From Gemmatimonas sp. (GTDB lineage Bacteria; Gemmatimonadota; Gemmatimonadetes; Gemmatimonadales; Gemmatimonadaceae): a stretch of 64,000 nucleotides of DNA. The first letter of the stretch is position 1; the number at the start of each line of letters is the position of its first letter. The notes under the pieces are model-generated. The model worked only from the letters and a program-made list of their open reading frames with translations, made no database searches and was not told where the DNA came from. The position numbers and the translations under genes were made by a program. This document shows, piece by piece, positions 36,813-44,585 of the stretch. The stretch is taken from assembly GCA_021154325.1 (NCBI GenBank), contig JAJKIR010000159.1, positions 1 through 64,000 on the forward strand, written 5' to 3'.

Positions 36813-37962
36813 CGCCGCGCCCGCGAGCGCGCTGCGCGAGACGCCAAAGCGCGGCGTTCTCGTCGTGGACGACAGCGCGTTCATGCGCCGCCTGATCTCG
36901 CAGATTCTCGAGGCGTCGGGCGAGTTTCAGGTCGTCGGCACCGCCCGCAATGGCGTTGACGCGCTGCAGAAGGTGCACGCACTCGACCCCGATCTCGTGA
37001 CGATGGACGTCGACATGCCCGAGCTCGACGGTCTCCAGGCGTTAGGCTACATCATGAGCGAGTCGCCGCGGCCCGTCGTCATGCTGAGCGCGGCGACGAC
37101 CCGCTCGGGGCACGATGCGACACTGCGGGCGCTCGAGCTCGGGGCGGTGGACTTCGTGCGCAAACCGTCAGGGCCGATCAGCCTCGATCTCGAGAGGGTG
37201 AGTGAGCGACTGCTCGGCGCTCTGCGCGCGGCGGCACAGGCCAACGTGCGCGGCGTACGGATGCTCGCGATCAATCGCCTCCCGGAGCGAGACACGCCCG
37301 CGCGCCCTGCCGTGGCGATTCCTGCGCCGTCCGTCTCGCCGGCGACGAGGCCGCGTGTCGCGGCGCCGGGAACGGCAGCCACGCGCGTGGTCGTCATCGC
37401 GTCATCGACCGGGGGGCCGCGCGCACTGGCCGAGGTCGTACCCAATCTGCCGCGTGGATTGGGCGCGGCGGTGCTCGTCGTGCAGCACATGCCGGCGGGA
37501 TTCACGAAGAGTCTGGCCCAGCGACTCCACGCGCTGAGCAAGTTGCCGGTCAGCGAAGCGGAAGCGGGCGAGCCGCTCCTCACCGATCGCGTGTATCTGG
37601 CGCCGGGCGGACGCCACATGTCCGTGACCGGTGCCGTTGGCGCGGCGACAATCGTGCTCGACGATTCTGCGCCGATCTGGGGAGTGAGGCCGTCGGCGGA
37701 CCCGCTGTTCCGCTCCGTCGCCGACCGCTTCGGCGGCGATGCCGTGGCGGTCGTGCTCACCGGCATGGGGCGCGATGGTGCGGAGGGCACTCGCGCCATT
37801 CGCGCGGCGGGTGGACGCGCGGTGCTGCAGGATCGCGCGACCTCGACGATCTTCGGCATGCCTAACGCGGCGCTGCAGATCGCGGGCGCGGACCGGGTCG
37901 CGGCGCTCGGTGAGATCGGTCCAGCAATCGTGCAGATGCTGGCCGTGAACGGTGAACGGTGA
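36802..37962 (+). CDS. cheB: CheB protein-glutamate methylesterase
   Basis: 386-residue response regulator and esterase. The receiver domain has Asp23-Asp24 and phosphoacceptor Asp69 (VTMDVDMPELDG); a Pro/Ala-rich linker leads to the catalytic domain with the Ser in VIASSTGGP, the His in VQHMPAGFT and the Asp in TGMGRDGAEG. It demethylates receptors. The GTG start lies within the cheD tail. The last four residues (NGER) and the stop codon are encoded by the first heptads of a 7-bp-period array, so the natural C-terminus may have been replaced. Confidence 0.95.
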   Translation: MSSDAAPASALRETPKRGVLVVDDSAFMRRLISQILEASGEFQVVGTARNGVDALQKVHALDPDLVTMDVDMPELDGLQALGYIMSESPRPVVMLSAATTRSGHDATLRALELGAVDFVRKPSGPISLDLERVSERLLGALRAAAQANVRGVRMLAINRLPERDTPARPAVAIPAPSVSPATRPRVAAPGTAATRVVVIASSTGGPRALAEVVPNLPRGLGAAVLVVQHMPAGFTKSLAQRLHALSKLPVSEAEAGEPLLTDRVYLAPGGRHMSVTGAVGAATIVLDDSAPIWGVRPSADPLFRSVADRFGGDAVAVVLTGMGRDGAEGTRAIRAAGGRAVLQDRATSTIFGMPNAALQIAGADRVAALGEIGPAIVQMLAVNGER

Positions 37963-38008
37963 ACGGTGGACCGTGCACGGTGAACCGTGCACGGTCCACG
38001 GTCCACGG
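37944..38008 (+). repeat. 7-bp-period array with a 15-bp hairpin at the cheB end
   Basis: Heptads of GTGAACG/GTGCACG/GTCCACG type run from inside the cheB 3' end. Positions 37966-37980 and 37985-37999 form a perfect 15-bp stem with a 4-nt TGAA loop. Only a short T run follows (38011-38013), so it is a weak terminator candidate at best. The remaining 78 bp before the second cheW show no further signal. Confidence 0.8.
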
Positions 38009-38086
38009 CATTTGTGACCCCCGACAGCCCTGACTGTCATTCTCAGGAAGTGGCTCGTCCCGTTCCATCTGCTCTCACCTGCTGCC

Positions 38087-38707
38087 ATGGCCCAGGACAC
38101 CGGCGACGACGAAGGATCAGCGCTGTCGATCGAGGACTTTGCGGCCTCGATCGCGGCCTCGCTCGCGGCCAACGCACAGCCGGCGGCCGCGGAGCAGCCT
38201 GTGTCCGAACCCGGAGCAGCGCTGAGCTTTCGCGAGCGGGTGCGGCAGCGCGTCGGCATCGCGCAGCTCCTCATCTTTCGAGTCGCGCGGGAGCTGTTCG
38301 CGGTGGAGCTGGTGACGGCGGAAGAAGCGCTCGACATACCGGTGTTGCATCGGCTCCCCGAGATGCCGCCCTCGATGCTCGGAGTCTTCACGCTGCGCGG
38401 GGCGCTCGTCTCGGTCTTCGAGCCGCAGGTGGCGCTCGGGATTCGATGCGAGAAGGCCGCGACGGTAGTGGTCTTCTGTGGCGGCGATCGTCGTGTTGCC
38501 ATCGCTGCCGACGACGTGGACGATGTCGCGACCGTGGATCTCGCGACCGTGCGCGACGCACCCGGTGCGCGCGCGAAGGATGGGGCGCTGCTGGGCATTG
38601 TCCATCGCGGCGCCGATCTGATCGCGGTGCTCGACGCGCAGGAAATCGTGGCGACGCATAGTGCCGCAACGGCGGTGCTCGACGAGCCCGCGGAGGAGAG
38701 AGTATGA
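38087..38707 (+). CDS. CheW-domain protein, second copy
   Basis: 206-residue protein. An Ala/acid-rich N-terminal 60 residues precede a CheW domain: LLIFRVARELFAVELVTAEE, then MLGVFTLRGALVSVFEPQ and LLGIVHRGADLIAVLDAQEI. The usual INLRG wording is changed to FTLRG. It is longer and more diverged than the first CheW and could serve a different array or an output complex. Its stop overlaps the third cheW by 4 nt. Confidence 0.85.
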   Translation: MAQDTGDDEGSALSIEDFAASIAASLAANAQPAAAEQPVSEPGAALSFRERVRQRVGIAQLLIFRVARELFAVELVTAEEALDIPVLHRLPEMPPSMLGVFTLRGALVSVFEPQVALGIRCEKAATVVVFCGGDRRVAIAADDVDDVATVDLATVRDAPGARAKDGALLGIVHRGADLIAVLDAQEIVATHSAATAVLDEPAEERV

Positions 38708-39210
38708 ACGCCGAAGCAACGAAGCTCGTCACCTTTCGTCTCGCCGACGATCTTTTCGCGGCGGACATCTTCGCCGTCGAGCGCGTGCTGCGATATCAGG
38801 CGCCCCGCGTGCTGCCGGACGTGCCGCACTGGATCGAAGGCGTCATCGAATACCAGCAGCGCGTGATTCCGGTCGTGAATCTGCGGCGGCGGTTCGAGCT
38901 GGCGGAGCGACCGCCGGCGCCGGACACGCGGATTGTCGTCCTCACTGCGCGCGGCGAATGGATCGGGATCGTCGTCGACTCGGTGGTGGAGGTCTCGGCG
39001 GTGGAGGCCGGAATGATAGCTGCCGCGCCGTCCTTCTTCCGCGGGCTTGCCGGGGACTACCTCAAGGGCATCGTCCGGCGCGGCGAAGGGGAGCGGCTCG
39101 TGATCGTGCTCGACGTGGAACAGTTGTTGTCGGCGACGGAGCGGATCGCGCTGCAGCTGGGGAGCGAGCGCGGAACGCCGATCGCCGGTGGCGCCGTCGT
39201 CGATGCCTAA
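38704..39210 (+). CDS. CheW-domain protein, third copy
   Basis: 168-residue protein with a CheW fold throughout: LVTFRLADDLFAADIFAVER, WIEGVIEYQQRVIPVVNLRR and GERLVIVLDVEQLL. The segment VIEYQQRVIPVVNLR stands in for the canonical INLRG loop. Tight overlaps on both sides (4 nt with the previous cheW, 8 nt with the following TPR gene) show co-expression. Confidence 0.88.
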   Translation: MNAEATKLVTFRLADDLFAADIFAVERVLRYQAPRVLPDVPHWIEGVIEYQQRVIPVVNLRRRFELAERPPAPDTRIVVLTARGEWIGIVVDSVVEVSAVEAGMIAAAPSFFRGLAGDYLKGIVRRGEGERLVIVLDVEQLLSATERIALQLGSERGTPIAGGAVVDA

Positions 39211-40096
39211 CGACGCGAACACGACGTGGCGGGAGCGTTACGGCGCGCTCCAGCGGCGTCTCGCCGGTGAGGGGGCGCCGCGCGAGCTGGACGCGCTGAA
39301 GACGGAGATCGGCGTGCTCTTCAAGCAGCTCGAGCAGGAGATCGGCGACCTAACGGCGCTGCGCGACGATGTCAAACAGCTCGTCGACCAGTGGAAGACG
39401 CTTCGCGCCCGCAATGGCGGCGCCAACGGCGGCAGCTCCGGCGCGCACCCGGTGCCGCCGTCGAATGCGCCCCAGTTCAGCGGTGAGCGCCCGGTGGTGC
39501 GCGCCGACCACATCGGTGCCTCGACCTTCATCGAGAAAGGGTGGAGCAAGTTGTCGCTCGGCGACCACGAAGGTGCGGAGGTCGCGCTCCGGAAGGCGCT
39601 GGAGCTGTCGCCTAACGATCCGCAGACCGAGGCGCTGCTCGGGTGGGCGTTGATGCTGCAGGAGAAGTACGACGACGCACTGCTCATGTTCCAGAAGGTG
39701 TTGATGCGCCAGCCGCAAAACGCGCTCGCCCGCATCAACGTCGGCTACATTTGCCTGAAGAAGCGCATCTTCGGCGAAGCCATCGAGCATCTGTCGCGAG
39801 CGATCCGGCTCGACAACGACAAGAAGGCGTCGCTGTACGCGCATTTCTATCTCGGCCTGGTGTATCTCGAGCGCGACATGTTCGAGGACGCGCAGACCTT
39901 CTTCCGGAAGACGATCGCGCTCGGCCCCGGCCTGATCGAAGCGTACTTCGAGCTGGGGCGAGCGCTCTGGTTCAACGGGCAGCGCGACGAGGCGATCGAG
40001 ACGTGGAAGAACGGCTTCGCGGCGAACAAGTTCAATCCATGGGGAAAGCGCTGCGCCGATGTGCTCACGACAGTCGAGCGTGGGGGAGAGCCCTAA
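39203..40096 (+). CDS. coiled-coil and TPR protein
   Basis: 297-residue cytoplasmic protein. Residues 10-75 form a coiled coil (ELDALKTEIGVLFKQLEQEI), followed by a low-complexity linker and four TPR units (about 110-275, for example GWSKLSLGDHEGAEVALRKA). I use ATG 39203, which overlaps the cheW stop and lies immediately before a CCTAACG copy; an in-frame ATG five codons upstream is also open. The TAA stop is followed at once by a GGGACGC repeat array. Confidence 0.85.
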   Translation: MPNDANTTWRERYGALQRRLAGEGAPRELDALKTEIGVLFKQLEQEIGDLTALRDDVKQLVDQWKTLRARNGGANGGSSGAHPVPPSNAPQFSGERPVVRADHIGASTFIEKGWSKLSLGDHEGAEVALRKALELSPNDPQTEALLGWALMLQEKYDDALLMFQKVLMRQPQNALARINVGYICLKKRIFGEAIEHLSRAIRLDNDKKASLYAHFYLGLVYLERDMFEDAQTFFRKTIALGPGLIEAYFELGRALWFNGQRDEAIETWKNGFAANKFNPWGKRCADVLTTVERGGEP

Positions 40097-40276
40097 CGCG
40101 GGACGTGGGGCGCGGGACGCGGGTTGCGGGGTGCGGTATTCGGGACGCGGGACGCGGGACGCGGGGCATGTCCTGGATCGCGCGAATCCGCGCGATCTTA
40201 TGCGGACTCGTTCTGCTTCCGGCGTCTGCGTCTATGCGCCCTTCCCGCGTCCCGCCTCCCGCGTCCCGCGCCCCGC
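40097..40276 (+). repeat. 7-bp-period inverted array spanning the start of the peptidase gene
   Basis: Left arm 40097-40167 is built of GGGACGC-type heptads and ends 1 nt before the ATG. Right arm 40242-40276 is five perfect-period CCCGCGT/CCCGCCT-type heptads inside the coding sequence. Positions 40107-40123 and 40258-40274 pair perfectly over 17 bp. The start codon and signal peptide codons lie in the intervening loop. Positions 40142-40166 follow (G3N4)3G4, a canonical quadruplex pattern on the coding strand. Confidence 0.82.
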
Positions 40277-41193
40277 AAGACGCTCCCGTCCGGCTCGATC
40301 GGGGCCGCTTCACCGCGGTTTGCTATCCGGCCGACGAGAAGTTGGCGACTGCTTTGCTCGCGCGCGCCGTGAGCAACGATTCGTTTCCCGGGCTGCCGCG
40401 GCCCGCACAGCGTGTCCTGATCGCGATCGCGCCCGATCAGCGGCGCTTCCGCGAGTGGGCCGGCGCCGGCGCGCCGGAGTGGGGCGCCGCGCTCGCGTTC
40501 CCGGATTCGCGCCGTATCGTGATGCAGGGGAAGAGCGCGGGCTCCGACGCCGGCGATCCACTCGCCGTCCTTCGGCACGAGCTCGCGCATCTCGCGCTGC
40601 ACGAGTACCTCGGCGATCTGCCCCCCCGCTGGTTCGACGAGGGATACGCGAGCTACGCGGCCCGGGAGCTGACGCGAAACGAGGTGCTGGCGACGAACTT
40701 CGCGCTTGCGCTGCGCGGCATGCCGTCCTTCGACGAGCTCGACGACCGATTCACGGAGGGCGCCACCAGCGCACAGGCCGCCTATGCGCTCGCCTATCGG
40801 GCGGTGGACGACATGGCGTCTATTGATACATCCCACGGGCTGACGCTGCTCTTCGAGCACTGGAAGGCGAGCGGCTCACTCGACCGGGCGGTGCGCTCCG
40901 CCTACGGCATGACGCTCCTGACCCTCGAGCGTGACTGGCAGCAGCGAACGCGGCGCCGCTATGGCGGGCTGGCGCTCTTCAGCGACCTGACGCTCGCGAG
41001 TGTCATCATGCTGCTCATCATCACGCCGCTCTATCTGGCGCGCCGCCGGCGCGACCGGCGGCGCATGGCCGCGCTAGTCGCGGCGGACGTTGCGGCCGAG
41101 CGGCTGGCCCTCGATCCGATCGAGCAGCTGCTCGGCGAAGTGGTGGAGGCGCCGGACGCGACACCACCGGCGCGGGGTGACGAGCCGGAGTGA
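40168..41193 (+). CDS. exported, membrane-anchored zinc peptidase (peptidase MA type)
   Basis: 341-residue protein. MSWIARIRAILCGLVLLPAS is a signal peptide. The zinc motif HELAH is at 137-141, with Glu158 (RWFDEGYASY) as third ligand, the gluzincin layout. A membrane helix near 272-292 (TLASVIMLLIITPLYLA) is followed by a positive stop-transfer stretch and a cytoplasmic tail. I chose ATG 40168; the open frame upstream only reads through the repeat array. Residues 24-37 (Pro/Arg/Ser-rich) are encoded by the right arm of that array. It closes the chemosensory operon, so a role at the cell surface is possible but unproven. Confidence 0.8.
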   Translation: MSWIARIRAILCGLVLLPASASMRPSRVPPPASRAPQDAPVRLDRGRFTAVCYPADEKLATALLARAVSNDSFPGLPRPAQRVLIAIAPDQRRFREWAGAGAPEWGAALAFPDSRRIVMQGKSAGSDAGDPLAVLRHELAHLALHEYLGDLPPRWFDEGYASYAARELTRNEVLATNFALALRGMPSFDELDDRFTEGATSAQAAYALAYRAVDDMASIDTSHGLTLLFEHWKASGSLDRAVRSAYGMTLLTLERDWQQRTRRRYGGLALFSDLTLASVIMLLIITPLYLARRRRDRRRMAALVAADVAAERLALDPIEQLLGEVVEAPDATPPARGDEPE

Positions 41194-41232
41194 GGAAGTC
41201 GTGCTCGCTGAGCACGCGTTCATCAAACCTTA

Positions 41233-41297
41233 ACGTGGAATTCACGTAACTTCGCTTCGTCACGTCGCTTGACAGCGATTTCCGGCCGACCTACACT
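41233..41297 (+). promoter_or_regulatory. sigma-70-type promoter with upstream dyad
   Basis: TTGACA at 41269-41274 and TACACT at 41292-41297 are spaced by exactly 17 bp. Transcription would start around 41303-41305, just before the ATG at 41306, so the message would be leaderless or nearly so. Upstream, ACGTG at 41233-41237 and CACGT at 41243-41247 form a perfect 5-bp dyad with a 5-bp spacer, a possible operator. Confidence 0.7.
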
Positions 41298-41305
41298 ACG
41301 GCCCT

Positions 41306-41479
41306 ATGGCAACTCGCGAGACCAGTACGCGAACCCGCAGTGTGATCTGGTGGGGTGCGGCGGCGGTGACTCTCCTCGCAGGCTACGCGGACCTCGCGCG
41401 CGGCGGCGAAACGATCGCTCCGCTGCTGCTCGTCGCCGGCTATTGCGTGCTCGTCCCGCTTGCCATCCTCAAGTCCTGA
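41306..41479 (+). CDS. small two-helix membrane protein, probably leaderless
   Basis: A 57-residue open frame starting MATRETSTRTRSVIWWGAA and ending VPLAILKS. A charged N-terminus is followed by two hydrophobic segments (about residues 14-28 and 36-54). A consensus promoter places the transcript start within about 3 nt of the ATG, and no ribosome binding site is present or needed. Codon use is like that of its neighbours. I do not recognise the family; the two-helix shape with a short loop is common among small membrane proteins. The 106 bp between this gene and the tRNA hold nothing I can name. Confidence 0.7.
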   Translation: MATRETSTRTRSVIWWGAAAVTLLAGYADLARGGETIAPLLLVAGYCVLVPLAILKS

Positions 41480-41585
41480 TCTTGCGCCAAGCACAGGTGG
41501 GCGACGGCCCACGCATACACATTTCGAGCGACGAAAACCAGCCGCGGCACGCGCGTCGCACGGACGATTGGACGCGCGCTCGAGA

Positions 41586-41659
41586 GGGCGAATAGCTCAG
41601 TTGGTTAGAGCACCCGCCTTACACGCGGGATGTCGGGGGTTCGAGTCCCTCTTCGCCCA
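41586..41659 (+). tRNA. tRNA-Val (anticodon TAC)
   Basis: A full cloverleaf can be drawn: acceptor stem GGGCGAA (41586-41592) with TTCGCCC (41652-41658), D arm GCTC...GAGC, anticodon stem CCCGC/GCGGG around the loop CTTACAC, and a T arm with GGTTCGAGT. The loop gives anticodon TAC, which reads GTA and other valine codons. The discriminator is A and CCA is not encoded. Confidence 0.96.
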
Positions 41660-41787
41660 TCCCTTGCGGTTGCACACGCGGAAAAAGCGAAGCGTAGTTA
41701 TGCAGTTAGGCTGTGGGGAAGGGTAAGAGGGACCTTTGCTGGGCGATCTCGGGTAATTCTCGTCAACGTTTTGGAGGAGCTCCAACT

Positions 41788-43527
41788 GTGATGGCATCTC
41801 GACGCCGTGTGCTCACGGCGGCCGGCGCAATCGCGATGACGGCAGTCAGCGCACCACACATCGTTCGGGCGCAGACTCGTGGTCAGCAGCCGGGCGCCGA
41901 CACCCCGCGGATTCTGATCGCCACGTGCCATACGGCCACCCCGAGCAGTCTCGGGATGGACGTCGCCGAGGCGCTGCGCGGCCGCGTTCAGTCAGAGAAT
42001 TCCGTCCGGCAGCTGTACGTGCTGTCGCGCAACGACATCAACAACTACCTCACGTCGTCCGGCTACAAGGCGGATTCGGCGCTGAGCGTCTCGGATCTCA
42101 AGGAGTTGGCGAAGCTGATGCGCGCCGACGAGATCCTCGATTGCACCGGCGCGAAGACGCCTAACGGCCTTCACGTCGACGCGCGGCTGCTGCTGGCGCG
42201 CGACGTCTCGCTCGCGCAACCCCTGCCGGGCGTCGACGCTCGCGATGCGGGCGACGCGGCGAAGCGGATCGAGCACGAGCTCGCCGATGCGCGCAAGGCA
42301 CTTCCCGAGTATCGGAAGTGCGAGTCGGCGCTCCGCGATCAGAAGTGGACCGAGGCTGCCACCGCGGCGCGGGCTGGTCTCGCGAAGGACGCGAACAGCA
42401 CGCTCTCGCAGCTCTGCCTCATGTCGGCGTTCCAGTACGGCAAGGCAGGGCCGGACTCCGTGCTCCGCATCGCCGAAGCGATCATGCGCTCGGATTCCCT
42501 GAACGCGCTCGCCATGCGCAACGCGGTCGACGCGTACATGACGAAGGCCGATACGGCGAAGGCGGTGCAGACGATGGTGCGCCTCTCCCGCGTCGATCCC
42601 AGCGTCCGTCCGACGCTGCTCACGATGCTCGGTGCGCTGAACAAGCCCGAGGTGGCGCTGCCGATCGCCAACGAGATGCTGCAGGACAATCCGGGCGACC
42701 CGGCGGTGCTCCGCATGCGCTTCCTGCTCCTCGCCAGCGCCAAGGACTACAAGAAGGCGCTCACCGCAGGCGAAGAGTGGATGAAGGCCGATACGGCCGC
42801 CGCCACGGCGGACCTCTACACCCGACTCATCGCGATCGCGTCGGCCGACAGTCAGCCGCAGGTCGCGTCGCAGTATGCCGCGCGCGCCGTGCAGAAGTTC
42901 GGCAACAGGCCCGACCTCTACATGATGTATGCGCAGACGCTGCGTAAGTCGGGTCAGCTGCAGCAGTCGCTGGACGCGGCAAAGCGCGCCGTCGAGCTCG
43001 ATCCCAAGGTCGAGAATGGCATTCCGCTCGTGATCATCACGTACGGAGAGCTCAAGCAGACGGACAGCGCGTTCGCATGGGCGCGAAAGGTCGTTGCCGC
43101 CGGCGCCGACAAGAACGCAGTCGGAAACGCGCTGCTCTCGAGCGTGGGTGTGGCGGTGAAGGCCGCGCAGGACACCACGGGCAAGGATGCTCTGCAGATG
43201 CGTCAGGCGTGGATGAATGCCTACCAGCTCGCGAGCGTGGTCGACAGCATCGCGCCTACGCCGCAGGTGAAGCTCTTCGTCGGCCTCTCCTCGTTCCAGG
43301 TCGGCCTCAACGCACTCCAGAACCTCAACAAGTCGCGGAGTTGCGCGGATGCTCAACTCGCGGACGATATGTGGTCGGCCTCGCAGATCGCGCTGCCCCA
43401 GGCCGCGGCATACGACAAGAACACCGCGGGTCAGCTGATGGGAGCGATCCAGCAGTATTACCCGAACATCGCGCCGGCCAAGAAGGCGTTGTGCAAGACG
43501 ACGACGCGATCGGGCACGAAGCACTAG
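41788..43527 (+). CDS. secreted TPR-like protein, possible Tat substrate
   Basis: About 579 residues. GGAGGAG at 41773-41779 favours the GTG at 41788; the ATG immediately after it (41791) is the alternative. The N-terminus has a twin-arginine-like pattern (SRRRVLTAAGAIAMTAVSA, cleavage after VRA), so export by Tat is possible. Residues 30-150 form a domain I do not recognise (RILIATCHTATPSS, then VRQLYVLSRNDINNYLTSSG), perhaps a substrate-sensing or TolB-N-like part. The rest is a series of degenerate TPR helices. A bidirectional terminator follows. No function can be given beyond a likely periplasmic binding or assembly role. Confidence 0.8.
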   Translation: MMASRRRVLTAAGAIAMTAVSAPHIVRAQTRGQQPGADTPRILIATCHTATPSSLGMDVAEALRGRVQSENSVRQLYVLSRNDINNYLTSSGYKADSALSVSDLKELAKLMRADEILDCTGAKTPNGLHVDARLLLARDVSLAQPLPGVDARDAGDAAKRIEHELADARKALPEYRKCESALRDQKWTEAATAARAGLAKDANSTLSQLCLMSAFQYGKAGPDSVLRIAEAIMRSDSLNALAMRNAVDAYMTKADTAKAVQTMVRLSRVDPSVRPTLLTMLGALNKPEVALPIANEMLQDNPGDPAVLRMRFLLLASAKDYKKALTAGEEWMKADTAAATADLYTRLIAIASADSQPQVASQYAARAVQKFGNRPDLYMMYAQTLRKSGQLQQSLDAAKRAVELDPKVENGIPLVIITYGELKQTDSAFAWARKVVAAGADKNAVGNALLSSVGVAVKAAQDTTGKDALQMRQAWMNAYQLASVVDSIAPTPQVKLFVGLSSFQVGLNALQNLNKSRSCADAQLADDMWSASQIALPQAAAYDKNTAGQLMGAIQQYYPNIAPAKKALCKTTTRSGTKH

Positions 43528-43549
43528 CGAACGTCGTTCACGATCAAAG

Positions 43550-43582
43550 AGAAGCCCGCCGCAGTTGCGGCGGGCTTCTGCT
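43550..43582. terminator. bidirectional terminator between convergent genes
   Basis: A perfect 13-bp stem (43550-43562 with 43567-43579) with an AGTT loop lies between the stop codons of the plus-strand TPR gene and the minus-strand lipid kinase gene. T-rich sequence follows on the plus strand only weakly (CTTTAG), and A-rich sequence precedes the stem, giving T's on the minus strand. Confidence 0.8.
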
Positions 43583-44494
43583 TTAGTCGCTATCGCTTTC
43601 GGTGCCCGGAGTGTGCACCAGGTGCACGCAGAGGTCGTGCGCCCGCGCCATGTAGTCCAACTTCCGCGCGTCCGACGTCTCGCCGTCGACGTTCACGCTC
43701 AACTGCTGCGACGATTCGATCGTCACCCAGGGCAGCTGCGCGTAATGGACGCCCGGTTCGCCGAGGTGCTCGCCGCGCTTCACCTTGAGCAGGAGCCGGG
43801 CAAAATCGCCGCGGCCCATCGCTTCCACGATGCAGAGATCGATGAGGCCGTCGGTGACCGAGGCGCGTGGCGTCACGAGCGTACCGCCCCCGGAGGCTCT
43901 CGTTAGGCCGACCGCGAACATCAGGAACTCGCCGTCGAAGGCGAGGTCGGGGCCGCGGAAGCTGGCCTGGTAGGGCTCGAACTCCGCGAACTTGCGCACG
44001 CCGGTGATCGCGTACGCCATCGGCCCGAGCGTCTCCTTCGCCTCGGGCGGCGTCTCGGCCGTTGCTTCCGCTCCGACGCCGCCCGTCGACACGTTCAGAA
44101 AGCGCCGTCCGTTGAGCGACGCCGTATCGATTCGCGTCGGCTTGCGACGCAGAATAACATCCATCGCATGATCGACATCGGCGGGGATACCGGCCTGCGT
44201 GGCGAAATCGTTCGCGGTGCCGAGGGGGATGATGCCGAGCGGCGTGTCGAACCCGTCGAGGCCGTTGACCACCTCGTTCACCGTTCCGTCGCCGCCGACC
44301 GCGATCACGGTGTCCGCGCCGGCCTTCGCCGCCGCGGCGGCCATCGCGGTCGCATCGCCGGCTTCGAGCGTGACGTGCGGCTCCACGAGATGGCCCTTGC
44401 CCCGCACCCAATCGATGAGGTGGCGCACGTCCTCGCGCTCGGCGCGCGCTCCGTGGATGATCATCGCGTAGTGCTTGCGCCTGCTGCGAGGCAT
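43583..44494 (-). CDS. diacylglycerol kinase-family lipid kinase (YegS-like)
   Basis: 303-residue cytoplasmic or membrane-associated kinase. The nucleotide-binding GGDGTVNEVVNGL motif is intact, preceded by a YAMIIHG strand and followed by LGIIPLGTANDFATQAG, all typical of the DAGK catalytic domain. The C-terminal beta-sandwich includes SVNVDGE. Substrates in this family include diacylglycerol, phosphatidylglycerol and sphingoid bases; which applies cannot be told. I start at ATG 44494; the open frame upstream overlaps the rsmH promoter region. It is divergent from the dcw cluster. Confidence 0.92.
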   Translation of the reverse strand: MPRSRRKHYAMIIHGARAEREDVRHLIDWVRGKGHLVEPHVTLEAGDATAMAAAAAKAGADTVIAVGGDGTVNEVVNGLDGFDTPLGIIPLGTANDFATQAGIPADVDHAMDVILRRKPTRIDTASLNGRRFLNVSTGGVGAEATAETPPEAKETLGPMAYAITGVRKFAEFEPYQASFRGPDLAFDGEFLMFAVGLTRASGGGTLVTPRASVTDGLIDLCIVEAMGRGDFARLLLKVKRGEHLGEPGVHYAQLPWVTIESSQQLSVNVDGETSDARKLDYMARAHDLCVHLVHTPGTESDSD

Positions 44495-44585
44495 CGAGAC
44501 TCGAGCTCGGTCAGTGGACGAAGGCTTTCTGGTCGTACGTGGCAAGGGATGCAGGGGTTGGCACGTCGGGGAAGGGTCAGTTAGT

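Noticed and set aside
37402-39222. 606-residue minus-strand open frame across cheB and two cheW genes
   Set aside because: It crosses three well-supported plus-strand genes and a repeat array; composition is Ser/Ala/Arg-rich low complexity.
41992-43524. 510-residue open frame antisense to the secreted TPR gene
   Set aside because: Arg/Leu/Val-rich product with no recognisable motif or ribosome binding site; it is the mirror frame of a GC-rich gene with strong third-position G+C.
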